Source: Methanobacteriota archaeon (GTDB lineage: Archaea; Thermoplasmatota; Thermoplasmata; RBG-16-68-12). From it: DNA of 22,405 nucleotides. The notes beneath the pieces were generated by a model, which saw only the letters and a list, made by a program, of their open reading frames with translations, was not told the origin of the DNA and made no database searches. The stretch lies in contig VBLZ01000077.1 of assembly GCA_005878515.1 (NCBI GenBank), forward strand, positions 1-22,405, written 5' to 3'. Of the stretch, positions 14,796 to 22,405 are shown one piece after another (positions within the stretch are counted from its first letter, which is position 1; every line of letters starts with the position of its first letter). The translations under genes and the position numbers were made by a program.

Positions 14796-14833
14796 AATAA
14801 AGGGAAAGAGGACCGAGCGCGAACGCCCGGTCC
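14796..14833 (-). terminator. Terminator-like hairpin between binding-protein gene and dppB
   Basis: GGACCG at 14810-14815 pairs with CGGTCC at 14828-14833, and an inner GCG/CGC pair closes a four-base loop. On the minus strand the hairpin is followed by the pyrimidine-rich stretch TCTTTCCCTTTATT (14809-14796). It begins 8 bases after the binding-protein stop and may terminate part of the transcripts, so the binding protein would be made in excess over the permease. Confidence 0.5.
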
Positions 14834-14840
14834 GTTTCGG

Positions 14841-17800
14841 CTAGAGACTTTCCTCGGGAGGCAACTCTTCCTCCGCCGCTCCACCGCTACCGGACTCGCC
14901 CGGCATCGAGGTCGGGGGCCTCTTGCGCTTGCGGCCCATCAACGCACCGACGGCGACACCGACGACCAGACCCACGACCAGCAATCCGCCGGCCAACGCA
15001 TAGAGGACCGTGTTGTCCACGGGTGGGACCGCCGGGATCGAGGCGGTCGTTGATGCCGAGCCGATCGCGACGGTATGCGATCCGGCCTGAGCGAAGACGT
15101 ACGTGAAGGTCACCGTCTTCGTCTCGCTCGGACCGAACGACACCACCTGTCCTGCGACCTGCTGGTTATCGACGGTGAGCCACACCGTCGCGTTGCCGGC
15201 CACGGCCAGCGTATTCTGCGCCGAGACCGTGATGGTCGACGCGGATCCGGCTTGCCCCGGCGTGACCGCGATGCTCGAATAGGTCAGCACGGGGTTCGAC
15301 GCGAGGAGCGCATACCAGCCGCGGGCCACGCCGCCGTACGGAGCCGTCGCGGTGACGAGGGCCTCCTGGGCCCCCATGGCTCCGGCCGCGACGGTGAACG
15401 TCGCCACACCGGTCGCGTTCGTGACCTGCAGTTGGTTCCCGACCCAGACGTTGGCCCCCGCGAGAGTCTTTCCGGTGAGAGAGCTGTACGTCGTCACGGT
15501 CGCCGTCGTCGTGCCCCCGGCGGAGACCAAGTCGCTCGCCAGCGATACCTGGAGGAACGCGGTCGTCGTCGGTAGGTACAGATAGGCGACGGTCACGATG
15601 AACGGCAGCTTCGACAGCAGCGCCTCGAACGTCGGAGCGAACCAGTAGTCGCCATAGGCGAGGGTGAAGAGCTGGTCCCGGGCGCTGTACGCGTAGCGTG
15701 TGTCCGCCGGAATGTAGGAGAAGGTCAGGCCCTGCGAGAGCGCGATGAGCGGCGCCGCGGCCGTGCAACTTCCCCGACTCGGCGAGTTACACACGATCCG
15801 CGTGTAGTTGACCCAGCCCTCCGAGGCCGGGGCGCTGGACTTGTTGCCACCCGTGAGGGTCAATATGATCGGGTTTCCTCCCGAATCGAAGCCCGTCGTT
15901 CCTCCCAGCGGGACTTCGCCTTGGAATCGACCTTGGACGTTCCGGGCTGCGGAGCCGGCACCTTGGGTCAGCATGACCACCGGGCGGTGCACGGGCCCGT
16001 TCGCGTCCTTGAAGAGCGCGTTCAGCGTGACGGAGTTCGCCTGGGATGTGATGATGGGCTTCGGGGTCGGCGGCACCGGCGGGTTCCCCGACCGGGTGTA
16101 GACATTCGATTTCGGAACCGTCGTCTCGAAGCTCGACAGCGCGAAGATCGGTGCGCGCTCGGTGACGAAGCCCGTGCTGATGTGGTACGCGAAGTGGTCG
16201 ATCGTCGCGACGAAGGAACACGCGCCCGCGGTGATGGCGGTCGCGCCGCCACTCGCACCGATGAACGCCTCGACCTGGATCCGGCTGTCCTTCTTCTCCT
16301 GGTTAGTCGTGAAGGGCAGGGTGTACGTCCCCGTGGCGTCGGTCGCGCTCGTCACGTTGATGATGTACGAGCCATCCCAGCGCGGGTTCGGCGCCGGGGC
16401 GGTTCCGTCGATCGCGCTTCCGCCCGCTTTGCAGGCGTCGTAGTTATCGCCCGAGGACCCACCGTCGAGCGTGCCCGTGGCAAAGTTCGTCCCGGCCTCG
16501 ACGACCTCGAAGTCGTTGATGAAGTTCTCCACGCCGTAGTTCCAGTCCTGGCCGACGCTGCTCTGGAACGAGCCGCCGAGGGAGGCCAGCCCGAACGAGT
16601 TCAGATCCAGGCTGCCGTCGGTCTGCGTGTAATCCGGGCAGTTCACGTTGCAAGCGAAGTCGACGGCCATCGCGAACTGCGCCGGAATACCGAAATCGCC
16701 GTAGTCGATCTTGAACATCGCCGGGATGCCCGAGACCGGCAGTCCGGCTTTGTTAAACAGCTGGAGGGTCACCCGGTTCGAGGACTGGTTCTTCGAATAG
16801 GCTACGGCAAGGGAGTTGAGGCTCAGGTAGCCGCCGTAGCCCGTGCTCGTGGCGTTCGCCAAATTCATCAAAATCGTATCGGACGTCGAGAACACGACGC
16901 CACGCACCTGGAAGGTCAACGGCATCGTCGTCGAGTTCAGCAAATTCTGGGCGCTGGTGGTCGCCGCGACGGTGAATTGAGCTTGCCCTGCGGCATTGGT
17001 CTTGTTCGAACCAACCCCGGTGGCCGACACGGTGAAGTTCCACGCGTCGCTGAAGATGGGATCGACGTCCACCCCGACGACCGCGGCTCCGGCGAAGCTC
17101 GTGACGTTCACGATCAGGTTGGTCGGCGTCGCGCCGATGACGTGGAACTGCGCTCCCAAGACTGGCTTGGCGAGCGAAACGATGTCCCAAATCGGGGCGG
17201 CGTTGTTCTGCGTCACGATTACGATCTGCGCCGACTGCGTCTCCACAGCGAGGGAATTTTGTACGTTAATGTGCGCGCGGACGATGTCCGTGAATTGGCT
17301 GTTCACGAACGCGCTCGCCGCGGGAGCGGTATAGGTGAACGTTGCGGTGCCCGTGGCGTCGGTGTTCGCGGTGAGCGGGCTGATCCCGCCGGCCGTGATA
17401 TTCGTCTCGAGCGCAATCGGAATGCCCGCCAGTCCGGTGCCGGACGAGCTCGTCACGGTCGCCTTGATCTGGGCGGTCCCGCCCGTCAGGATGACGGGGG
17501 TCGGGGTCGAAAGCGCGAGCTGAGCCGATGGCATTGGAGGCCCGATCGTGCTCTCGATTGTCTTCGTATTCGTGGCGGTCAGACCTTGGTAGGTCACTTT
17601 GGCCGTGGCCGTGCCGGAGCCCTGCAGCAACGGGACCGTCCAGGTTGTACTGTACTTGCCCTTGCTATCCGTCGAGCCCGTGAAATTCACGTAGAGCGCA
17701 CCGAACTGGATCGTCACGGTCGCCACAGCGCCAGCGACGGGCGCACCGCCTTGTGAGACGTAGACGCCAATCGGCACGGTCTGTCGGTAGAACATCTGGT

Positions 17801-19784
17801 CCGGCATCGAGGTGGCGACGGTCAAGGGGCCGATGAATCCGCCGCCCGTCTGCGGAACGGTTGTCGGGTGGATGTTCACGACGCTGTAGAAGTTGAACTG
17901 GGCGTTCCCGTTCGGGTAAAGGACCCAGCCTTCCCAGGCGTCGTTGCGCCAGGCGACCACGTTCTTGCGGTAGTAGAGGATGTTCCAGGGGATGTCCGCG
18001 GCCACGATGGCCTCAACCTGCTTGACCAGGTTGACGCGGTCGGTCGTGTTCGTTGTGTACAGGGCCTGATTAATCAGCGCATCGACCGCGGAGTTCGAGT
18101 AGCCTGCCGAGTTCGACCCGGCGGGATTCTTGTTGACATCGTAGTTCGAACAGAAGAACGAACAGATGTACGTCTCCGGGAAGAGGCCGAGAGAGAATCC
18201 GAGCACATAGATCTGGAAGTTCACCGGACGGGTGAAGGCCTTCGCAACGATCGTGTCGAAGCTCGTCGGTGCTGAGTCGATGTTGAGGTGCGCGGCCTTC
18301 AGGTTGTTCGAGATCATGATGCCGGCGTCCGCCCGGACCGGGTCGTAGTCCTTCGGCGGGGTCAAGATCGTCGCGGTGACAACCTGCCCGCCGTACGCTG
18401 CGGGAGCCCGGTAAAACCCGGTCGCAGAGTCGATCGTGTAGCCACAGCCCTGCAGTTTCGCGGCAATGCCGGCCAAGTTGTAGTCCGGCGGCTTCGCGGC
18501 AGAGTTCACGTACGTCGGGTTCGCGATCGAAATCGGCGCGTATCCTTGGATTCCGTAGCCACCCATCAGCGTGTTGACGATATAGTTCTTGTCGATCGCC
18601 ATCGAGATCGCTTGGCGCAGGCACTTGTCGTCCCACGGATGCTGGCGCACGTTGAACGAGAGGTAGAAGAACCCTGAGTCGGTCACGGTCTGCACAGTGA
18701 CCGCCGGGTTGGACGACACGACGTTCACGAAACCGGGAGTCAGCGACCAAAGCAGTGTATCAATCGTCCCTTGCTGCAAGGACAGGCTGACGACGTCCAA
18801 GCTGCCGTAGACGATGAAGTCGAACTCCGTCACGTACTTCGGGAAGAACCCGTACGAAGTTCCGGCCCAGAGGTGGGCCTGGCTCTTACCCCAGTAGCTC
18901 GGATAGACGACCGATTTGGATCCGGCATTCCGAGTCCACGTTACCATCATGAACGGACCGGTGCCAATCGTCGCATCGTATTGGCCGGGCCCGCCGAAGC
19001 TGAAATCGATGGATTGGTCCCATGAATCCGCGACGTTTCCGAGCGCCGGATCGGAGTAGTTGATCTGGGCCGTCGTCTGGAGGTGGTTCTTCCAGACGTG
19101 GGCCGGAATGATCGGAAGTACGAGGGTGTCATAGAAAATGAGAGCATAGCCTCCGTCCCTGACCCCGGGCACCGTGTGCGGGGTGAGCTCGAACCGAACC
19201 TGGGATGCGCTCGTCTTGAAAATTCCGAGGTGAGAAACGCACTTCGCGGCTGCGCACGTCCCGCCATTGGCGGTCGCGTTCCACAGCGGAGCAACCGGAT
19301 GGTCCCACCAAATCGCGCTGACGATGTCGGTCGCGAGGGTGGACCAAGGTAGAGTCTGGTACCCGAAGACAACGTCGTCGGCCGTGAACGGCTGGCCGTC
19401 TGTGAAGGTAACGCCCGTGCGGAGATTGACTGTGATGTTGAGCTTGCTGTTATCGATGCAGGAACCTGGTATAGCGACCGTGGTGAGTGCAGGGCACGCA
19501 GCGGCAGGGTCGGCCAAGTCCGCATAGAGCTGGTAATTCGGGTCGTACGTGAACAGCGTTTCAAAGTTATACTGCGTCTGATACGCTTTCCAAACGCTAT
19601 TGGTTGACGGATCGAAAGGGTTCAGGTTGACCATGTCGTTCTGCAATCCGATGACCAAGTTCGTGCGTGAGGACGCAGCGGCAGCGTTCGGGCTGCTCCA
19701 CAACATTGCGAACGCGGAGACCAACACCGCGAACACAACGACGAGCGTCCTCAGCGCCATCGAGCGCGATAGCAAGAAACTCAT
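14841..19784 (-). CDS. Giant membrane-anchored peptide-binding protein (solute-binding family 5) with Ig-like stalk
   Basis: The protein has 1647 residues. Residues 1-37 form a signal peptide (RTLVVVFAVLVSAFAML, then an Ala-rich site). Residues ~42-640 form a family-5 (DppA/OppA) binding domain: NLVIGLQNDMVNLNPFDP, LRTGVTFTDGQPFTADDVVFGY, FYLSFNVRQHPWDDKCLRQAISMAID. Residues ~650-1583 are a stalk of beta modules with recurring Big/Ig-like strands (VAGAVATVTIQF, LAGIPIALETN, LAGANVWVGNQ) and a CARDB-like unit at ~1500-1583. A helix at ~1592-1615 and the stop-transfer MGRKRKRPP anchor it, with an acidic cytoplasmic tail. Fourteen Cys, an even number, would allow disulfides. It captures peptides or similar solutes outside the cell and delivers them to DppBCDF. 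Typical homologues are 500-900 residues. Confidence 0.93.
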   Translation of the reverse strand: MSFLLSRSMALRTLVVVFAVLVSAFAMLWSSPNAAAASSRTNLVIGLQNDMVNLNPFDPSTNSVWKAYQTQYNFETLFTYDPNYQLYADLADPAAACPALTTVAIPGSCIDNSKLNITVNLRTGVTFTDGQPFTADDVVFGYQTLPWSTLATDIVSAIWWDHPVAPLWNATANGGTCAAAKCVSHLGIFKTSASQVRFELTPHTVPGVRDGGYALIFYDTLVLPIIPAHVWKNHLQTTAQINYSDPALGNVADSWDQSIDFSFGGPGQYDATIGTGPFMMVTWTRNAGSKSVVYPSYWGKSQAHLWAGTSYGFFPKYVTEFDFIVYGSLDVVSLSLQQGTIDTLLWSLTPGFVNVVSSNPAVTVQTVTDSGFFYLSFNVRQHPWDDKCLRQAISMAIDKNYIVNTLMGGYGIQGYAPISIANPTYVNSAAKPPDYNLAGIAAKLQGCGYTIDSATGFYRAPAAYGGQVVTATILTPPKDYDPVRADAGIMISNNLKAAHLNIDSAPTSFDTIVAKAFTRPVNFQIYVLGFSLGLFPETYICSFFCSNYDVNKNPAGSNSAGYSNSAVDALINQALYTTNTTDRVNLVKQVEAIVAADIPWNILYYRKNVVAWRNDAWEGWVLYPNGNAQFNFYSVVNIHPTTVPQTGGGFIGPLTVATSMPDQMFYRQTVPIGVYVSQGGAPVAGAVATVTIQFGALYVNFTGSTDSKGKYSTTWTVPLLQGSGTATAKVTYQGLTATNTKTIESTIGPPMPSAQLALSTPTPVILTGGTAQIKATVTSSSGTGLAGIPIALETNITAGGISPLTANTDATGTATFTYTAPAASAFVNSQFTDIVRAHINVQNSLAVETQSAQIVIVTQNNAAPIWDIVSLAKPVLGAQFHVIGATPTNLIVNVTSFAGAAVVGVDVDPIFSDAWNFTVSATGVGSNKTNAAGQAQFTVAATTSAQNLLNSTTMPLTFQVRGVVFSTSDTILMNLANATSTGYGGYLSLNSLAVAYSKNQSSNRVTLQLFNKAGLPVSGIPAMFKIDYGDFGIPAQFAMAVDFACNVNCPDYTQTDGSLDLNSFGLASLGGSFQSSVGQDWNYGVENFINDFEVVEAGTNFATGTLDGGSSGDNYDACKAGGSAIDGTAPAPNPRWDGSYIINVTSATDATGTYTLPFTTNQEKKDSRIQVEAFIGASGGATAITAGACSFVATIDHFAYHISTGFVTERAPIFALSSFETTVPKSNVYTRSGNPPVPPTPKPIITSQANSVTLNALFKDANGPVHRPVVMLTQGAGSAARNVQGRFQGEVPLGGTTGFDSGGNPIILTLTGGNKSSAPASEGWVNYTRIVCNSPSRGSCTAAAPLIALSQGLTFSYIPADTRYAYSARDQLFTLAYGDYWFAPTFEALLSKLPFIVTVAYLYLPTTTAFLQVSLASDLVSAGGTTTATVTTYSSLTGKTLAGANVWVGNQLQVTNATGVATFTVAAGAMGAQEALVTATAPYGGVARGWYALLASNPVLTYSSIAVTPGQAGSASTITVSAQNTLAVAGNATVWLTVDNQQVAGQVVSFGPSETKTVTFTYVFAQAGSHTVAIGSASTTASIPAVPPVDNTVLYALAGGLLVVGLVVGVAVGALMGRKRKRPPTSMPGESGSGGAAEEELPPEESL

Positions 19785-19788
19785 TTCA

Positions 19789-19800
19789 CTCTCCTCCTCC
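19789..19800 (-). promoter_or_regulatory. Strong Shine-Dalgarno of the binding-protein gene
   Basis: GGAGGAGGAGAG on the minus strand ends four bases before the ATG at 19784, a repeated SD that fixes the start and suggests high expression. Confidence 0.8.
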
Positions 19801-19833
19801 CTAGTCGAATTGGGCCGCGAAGTGTTCGAACTG

Positions 19834-19842
19834 TATAAATAC
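19834..19842 (-). promoter_or_regulatory. TATA box of the binding-protein gene
   Basis: GTATTTATA on the minus strand is the clearest TATA box in the window. Initiation near 19811 gives a ~27-base leader that includes the SD. Confidence 0.7.
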
Positions 19843-19856
19843 GTTTGTCCGAGTTA

Positions 19857-19932
19857 TGTTCGCATCGCGTCCGACTCGCCGCGAACACGCTTTTCTCCCG
19901 GTGTGACAACTCGCGGTTCGTCGAGTCCGCGA
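19857..19932. repeat. Two inverted repeats upstream of the binding-protein TATA box
   Basis: TGTTCGC (19857-19863) and GCGAACA (19881-19887) form a 7-bp inverted repeat with a 17-base spacer. TCGCGG (19911-19916) and CCGCGA (19927-19932) form a 6-bp one with a 10-base spacer. They lie upstream of the TATA box, where archaeal activators or repressors bind, but short palindromes are common in GC-rich DNA. The rest of the 206-base gap shows nothing else. Confidence 0.35.
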
Positions 19933-19990
19933 AGTCATTTGGTACGATTCTCGAACTCCTTTTTGTACGAAGGACACGCGAACCGGCCGG

Positions 19991-20800
19991 TCAGGTCCGG
20001 CTTGATTCGCGGGAATTCGAGGAGAGAACGGACTCCCGAATTGAACGAAGCCACCGCAAGCGGAGCGAGGCATCGATCTCGAGAGCCCCCCACTCGTCGA
20101 ACGCTTTCGGCTTCCGGACGATGCGAAACGGAAACCCGTACGTGACGTCCATCAGGAAGAGGGGCGGCGCGGAAGCGAGGCCGAAGTCGTGTCGCCTTCC
20201 TTCAAGCGCGGTTCGCACCGTGTCGAGGGCGACTTCGCCTCGTGCGAACGCGACCATCGCAGCAACGATCCGACGGACCATGCCGCGACGAAAACTTCCG
20301 GCGCGCACGTCGACCACAATCGCATCACGGTCGCGCCTCACCTCCAATCGGTTGAGAGCGAACGGCCCGACCAGAGGCTCAGACGTGAAGGATCGAAAGT
20401 CCCGGTCCCCCAAGAAGAGCGCGCCCACCTCGCGGAGCGAGTCAACACGTAGATCGCCGTACAAGTGGTAGCGATACCAGCGTTCGATGGCATGCCTCGG
20501 ATGGAACGTCGGCGGCACATCCGAGCATGCCCATGCCCAAACGCCTTGTGCATGGTTGTTGAACACGCCCACGACCGCGTCGGGTCGGAGGGCCGAATCG
20601 AACGCGATCACATTTCCGACGGCGCTCACGCCCCGATCCGTTCGGCTCGCGCTTCGAAAGAACGACTCAAGCGGATCCTGGACGACCTTGCCCGCCCGCA
20701 ATGCCGCGAGGCACTCGCCCTCGACGGTCCGCCGATCCGGTTGGCGCTGGTGGCCGAAGAACGCGCCGCCATCGTACGCAATCTTGAGCGCGACTCGCAT
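19991..20800 (-). CDS. truA: tRNA pseudouridine(38-40) synthase TruA
   Basis: This 269-residue enzyme isomerises uridine to pseudouridine in the anticodon arm of tRNA. The N-terminus RVALKIAYDGGAFFGHQRQP is the family opening strand. The catalytic aspartate is Asp55 in the SASRTDRGVSAVGNVIAF motif. Later signatures include HPRHAIERWYRYHL (the RxYxY block), DFRSFTS, and GSFRRGMVRRIVAAMVAFARG, the C-terminal RNA-binding/closing motif. ATG 20800 is chosen because it starts at the conserved strand; the longer open frame upstream runs into the divergent trmJ gene. A TATA element ~25 bases upstream implies a leaderless mRNA. The C-terminal ~40 residues (LRLRWLRSIRES...) are extra and Ser/Arg-rich. 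Confidence 0.93.
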   Translation of the reverse strand: MRVALKIAYDGGAFFGHQRQPDRRTVEGECLAALRAGKVVQDPLESFFRSASRTDRGVSAVGNVIAFDSALRPDAVVGVFNNHAQGVWAWACSDVPPTFHPRHAIERWYRYHLYGDLRVDSLREVGALFLGDRDFRSFTSEPLVGPFALNRLEVRRDRDAIVVDVRAGSFRRGMVRRIVAAMVAFARGEVALDTVRTALEGRRHDFGLASAPPLFLMDVTYGFPFRIVRKPKAFDEWGALEIDASLRLRWLRSIRESVLSSNSRESSRT

Positions 20801-20806
20801 GCCAAG

Positions 20807-20829
20807 GCATATCTCCGTTACAATATATC
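20807..20829. promoter_or_regulatory. Interlocked divergent promoters of truA and trmJ
   Basis: The 38 bases between the two start codons hold GATATATTG on the minus strand (20829-20821), about 25 bases before the truA ATG, and GCATATCTCC on the plus strand (20807-20816), about 27 bases before the trmJ GTG. Each box lies nearer the other gene, so both mRNAs would be leaderless and the preinitiation complexes would overlap. Confidence 0.5.
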
Positions 20830-20838
20830 GACCGCAGT

Positions 20839-21552
20839 GTGCCGACGTTCCGCGTCGTCCTCGTCGAACCGAAGAACGAGGGAAACGTCGGCGCGGTCGC
20901 GCGCGGGATGAAGAACTTCGGGTGCACGGAACTCGTCCTCGTGAATCCCTGCCGCTTGGCGGACGAGGCCCGGCAGCGGGCGATGCGGGGTATTGAGATC
21001 CTCGAATCCGCGCGCACGGTCGGCAACCTCGATGCCGCATTGAAGGGGACCGACCTGATCATCGGAACGTCTGGCGTGGACACAAAGAGCGAAAAGCGCT
21101 TCGCTCGAATCTCCCTGACTCCGCGAGAAGCCGCATCTCGCGTCGCGAAGAAGGACGGACGAGTCGCGCTGCTGTTCGGGCGCGAAGACTTCGGTCTCCT
21201 CGACGACGAACTGCGGCGCTGCGACCTGCTCGTCACGATACCCGCCTCCGACGAATATCCGATCCTGAACCTGTCGCATGCCGTCACGATCCTGCTTTAC
21301 GAACTACTCTCGACAGGAGCAATCAAACGCACGAGGCGAGAAGCGTCCGGGATGGAGAAAGAGAAACTCCACGAGGCGTTCAAGTCGTTGCTCGCCGTGA
21401 CGAACTATCCGGTCCACAAACGGGCGCGCACGCAGGTCATGTTCCGCCGTCTCATCGGTCGCGCGGTGCCGAGCAAATGGGAGTTCCACGCGCTGATCGG
21501 TGCGATCCAGCGGGCGACGAAGCGGATTCAGCGCCTGGAACGGGAGGACTAG
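20839..21552 (+). CDS. trmJ: tRNA (Nm32) 2'-O-methyltransferase, TrmJ/SpoU family
   Basis: This 237-residue SPOUT methyltransferase is predicted to methylate the ribose 2'-OH at position 32 of tRNA using S-adenosylmethionine. The three trefoil-knot motifs are present: motif 1 NEGNVGAVARGMKNFG (13-28, with the conserved Asn and Arg22), motif 2 LLFGREDFGL (111-120), and motif 3 PILNLSHAVTILLYEL (141-156). The EKLHEAFKSLLAV helix and a basic C-terminal helix RATKRIQRLERED follow, as in TrmJ rather than TrmL. The start GTG 20839 fits a leaderless promoter and begins at the first beta strand. It is divergent from truA, another anticodon-loop modification enzyme, and convergent with the GAPDH gene 31 bases away. 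Confidence 0.92.
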   Translation: MPTFRVVLVEPKNEGNVGAVARGMKNFGCTELVLVNPCRLADEARQRAMRGIEILESARTVGNLDAALKGTDLIIGTSGVDTKSEKRFARISLTPREAASRVAKKDGRVALLFGREDFGLLDDELRRCDLLVTIPASDEYPILNLSHAVTILLYELLSTGAIKRTRREASGMEKEKLHEAFKSLLAVTNYPVHKRARTQVMFRRLIGRAVPSKWEFHALIGAIQRATKRIQRLERED

Positions 21553-21583
21553 CGACCCGACCAGACGGACGCGGCCGGCAGAC

Positions 21584-22405
21584 TCATTTGCCGATTCCGA
21601 TGCCCAGGGAGCGGTCCGTCTTCTCCATGCTCCTGCGGCCGTCCCGCTCGAGCTCGAGCAACGCCCGGATCGCGTCCACGTTCTCCGGCACGACATCCGC
21701 CTCCTGGTGGACCGCCTGGAAGTAGTACAGGCGCGTGCCGTCGACGACGTGGACGCCGTCCCGCCACACGGCGATCTCGTACAGGTCCGAGCGGCTCCGG
21801 GAGAGGTCCCGGGCCATTTCCATGATCTGGGCCGTCGACTTGACGCCGTCCCCGCCGGAGACGGACATGATGCGCGCGAACCGCTTCCAGACGTCCAGGA
21901 TCTGACTCGCGTCGGCGGACTTCTTCAGGTCCACGGCCAGCGTATGCAGGTGCATGATCGTCGTCGGCACCTTGACGGCAATCGTGTGGATGTCGAGATC
22001 CGGGAGGACGCTCTGCACGTCCGGGCCGTGATGGCTCGGCATCTCGAGCTCCGGCTCGATCGCGTTGATGGGACCTTTCTTCGAATCGCCCGGGTCCGTG
22101 GCGCGGCGCACCATGACCGCCAGGACCTTTTCCACGCCGATGTGCGCATCGAGCGGGTAGAGCGTGCGGATGAGCCCCGTCGTGTTGCACGAGGGCACGC
22201 GGACGAACGAGGCGCCGATGCAGTCGGCGTAATTCGCGGCCGCGTTGAACGACAGGTTCGTGAGGGCGTGCTCCTCGCCGCCTTGCCAGATCGCCTTCAC
22301 ACCCGCTTTTTCGTAGAGGGCCTTGTACCCGCTCTCCTCCGGCGTGCAGTCGACGACGAGGTCCGCCTCGTTGACGAGATCGTCGAGAATCCCCGCGGCC
22401 TTCAC
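21584..22405 (-). CDS. Type II (archaeal) glyceraldehyde-3-phosphate dehydrogenase, N-terminus outside window
   Basis: The frame runs off the right edge: 273 residues are visible out of about 340, missing the first part of the NAD(P) Rossmann domain. Visible: DLVVDCTPEESGYKALYEKAGVK, IWQGGEEHALTNLSFNAAANY, the catalytic cysteine in RVPSCNTTGLIRTLYPLDA (residue 73 of the fragment), and the type-II-specific stretch ATDPGDSKKGPINAIEP followed by HHGPDVQSVLPDLDIHTIAVKVPTTIMHLH. It catalyses phosphorylating oxidation of glyceraldehyde-3-phosphate, reversibly, in central carbon metabolism. The apparent initial codon at the edge (GTG, Val) is internal. This is a strong archaeal marker. It ends 31 bases from the convergent trmJ stop. 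Confidence 0.93.
   Translation of the reverse strand: MKAAGILDDLVNEADLVVDCTPEESGYKALYEKAGVKAIWQGGEEHALTNLSFNAAANYADCIGASFVRVPSCNTTGLIRTLYPLDAHIGVEKVLAVMVRRATDPGDSKKGPINAIEPELEMPSHHGPDVQSVLPDLDIHTIAVKVPTTIMHLHTLAVDLKKSADASQILDVWKRFARIMSVSGGDGVKSTAQIMEMARDLSRSRSDLYEIAVWRDGVHVVDGTRLYYFQAVHQEADVVPENVDAIRALLELERDGRRSMEKTDRSLGIGIGK

Noticed and set aside
15921..17756. A 611-codon plus-strand open frame antisense to the binding-protein stalk
   Set aside because: Arg-rich shadow without motifs; the minus-strand protein continues uninterrupted from signal peptide to anchor.
19785..19990. A tRNA or small RNA gene in the gap between the binding-protein gene and truA
   Set aside because: No cloverleaf, T-loop GTTCRANNC in context, or CCA-end pairing could be built; only the promoter and short palindromes were found.
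1..22405. CRISPR arrays, insertion sequences or phage genes
   Set aside because: No regularly spaced direct repeats, transposase motifs or integrase-like frames were seen anywhere in the window.

Overview
The window is GC-rich (roughly 60-65% by eye) and reads as archaeal. It encodes a DNA primase large subunit (PriL), a type II (archaeal) glyceraldehyde-3-phosphate dehydrogenase, a Fap7/AK6-type adenylate kinase, and archaeal-style TrmJ and TruA. It also shows TATA boxes about 25 bases upstream of start codons with little or no leader, and surface proteins rich in N-glycosylation sequons with a C-terminal membrane anchor. The mixture of leaderless genes, Shine-Dalgarno (SD)-led genes and GTG/TTG starts fits a high-GC euryarchaeal lineage such as a Thermoplasmatota group. 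That placement is inference, not proof. An FMN alpha-hydroxy-acid oxidase and a peptide importer suggest a heterotroph, possibly oxygen-using.

Layout. 1-921 (+): the tail of a BtuF-like corrinoid-binding protein, overlapping a PduO-type cobalamin adenosyltransferase. 975/1014-1262 (+): a small membrane/zinc-ribbon protein. 1311-2396 (+): alpha-hydroxy-acid oxidase, ending tail-to-tail with a MurG-like glycosyltransferase (2393-3463, -). 3612-4052 (+): NTF2/SnoaL-like protein. 4205-4645 (-): VOC-family protein. 4784-5824 (+): PriL. 5940-6368 (+): glycine-rich membrane protein. 6384-7531 (-): CDP-alcohol phosphatidyltransferase and Fap7-like adenylate kinase. 7576-19784 (-): a 12.2-kb peptide ABC-transporter locus. 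19991-20800 (-) and 20839-21552 (+): divergent TruA and TrmJ. 21584-22405 (-): truncated type II GAPDH.

The centrepiece is the transporter locus. Its order is substrate-binding protein, DppB, DppC, DppD, DppF, then two membrane-associated proteins of unknown function. It belongs to the classical oligopeptide/dipeptide (OppABCDF/DppABCDF) family, but four of the five canonical parts are heavily remodelled. The binding protein is 1647 residues: a family-5 solute-binding domain followed by about 950 residues of beta-rich, Ig-like stalk, then a C-terminal transmembrane anchor. DppC is 788 residues because about 500 residues of extracytoplasmic, sequon-rich, probably beta-propeller sequence sit between TM1 and the rest of the permease. 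DppB carries two extra hydrophobic segments. DppD carries a helical insertion of about 110 residues between Walker A and the Q-loop.

The dppD/dppF junction has a run of six G at a canonical -1 slippery heptamer. The dppF frame has no standard start codon ahead of its conserved N-terminus, so the two ATPases may be made as one fused polypeptide, or the run may hide a one-base error. All genes from dppB to the last accessory gene overlap or nearly abut, so they probably form one coupled transcription unit. A terminator-like hairpin separates them from the binding-protein gene, which has its own strong TATA box and SD.

No CRISPR array, tRNA, rRNA, insertion sequence or origin was recognised. 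No gene-free gap exceeds about 210 bases.
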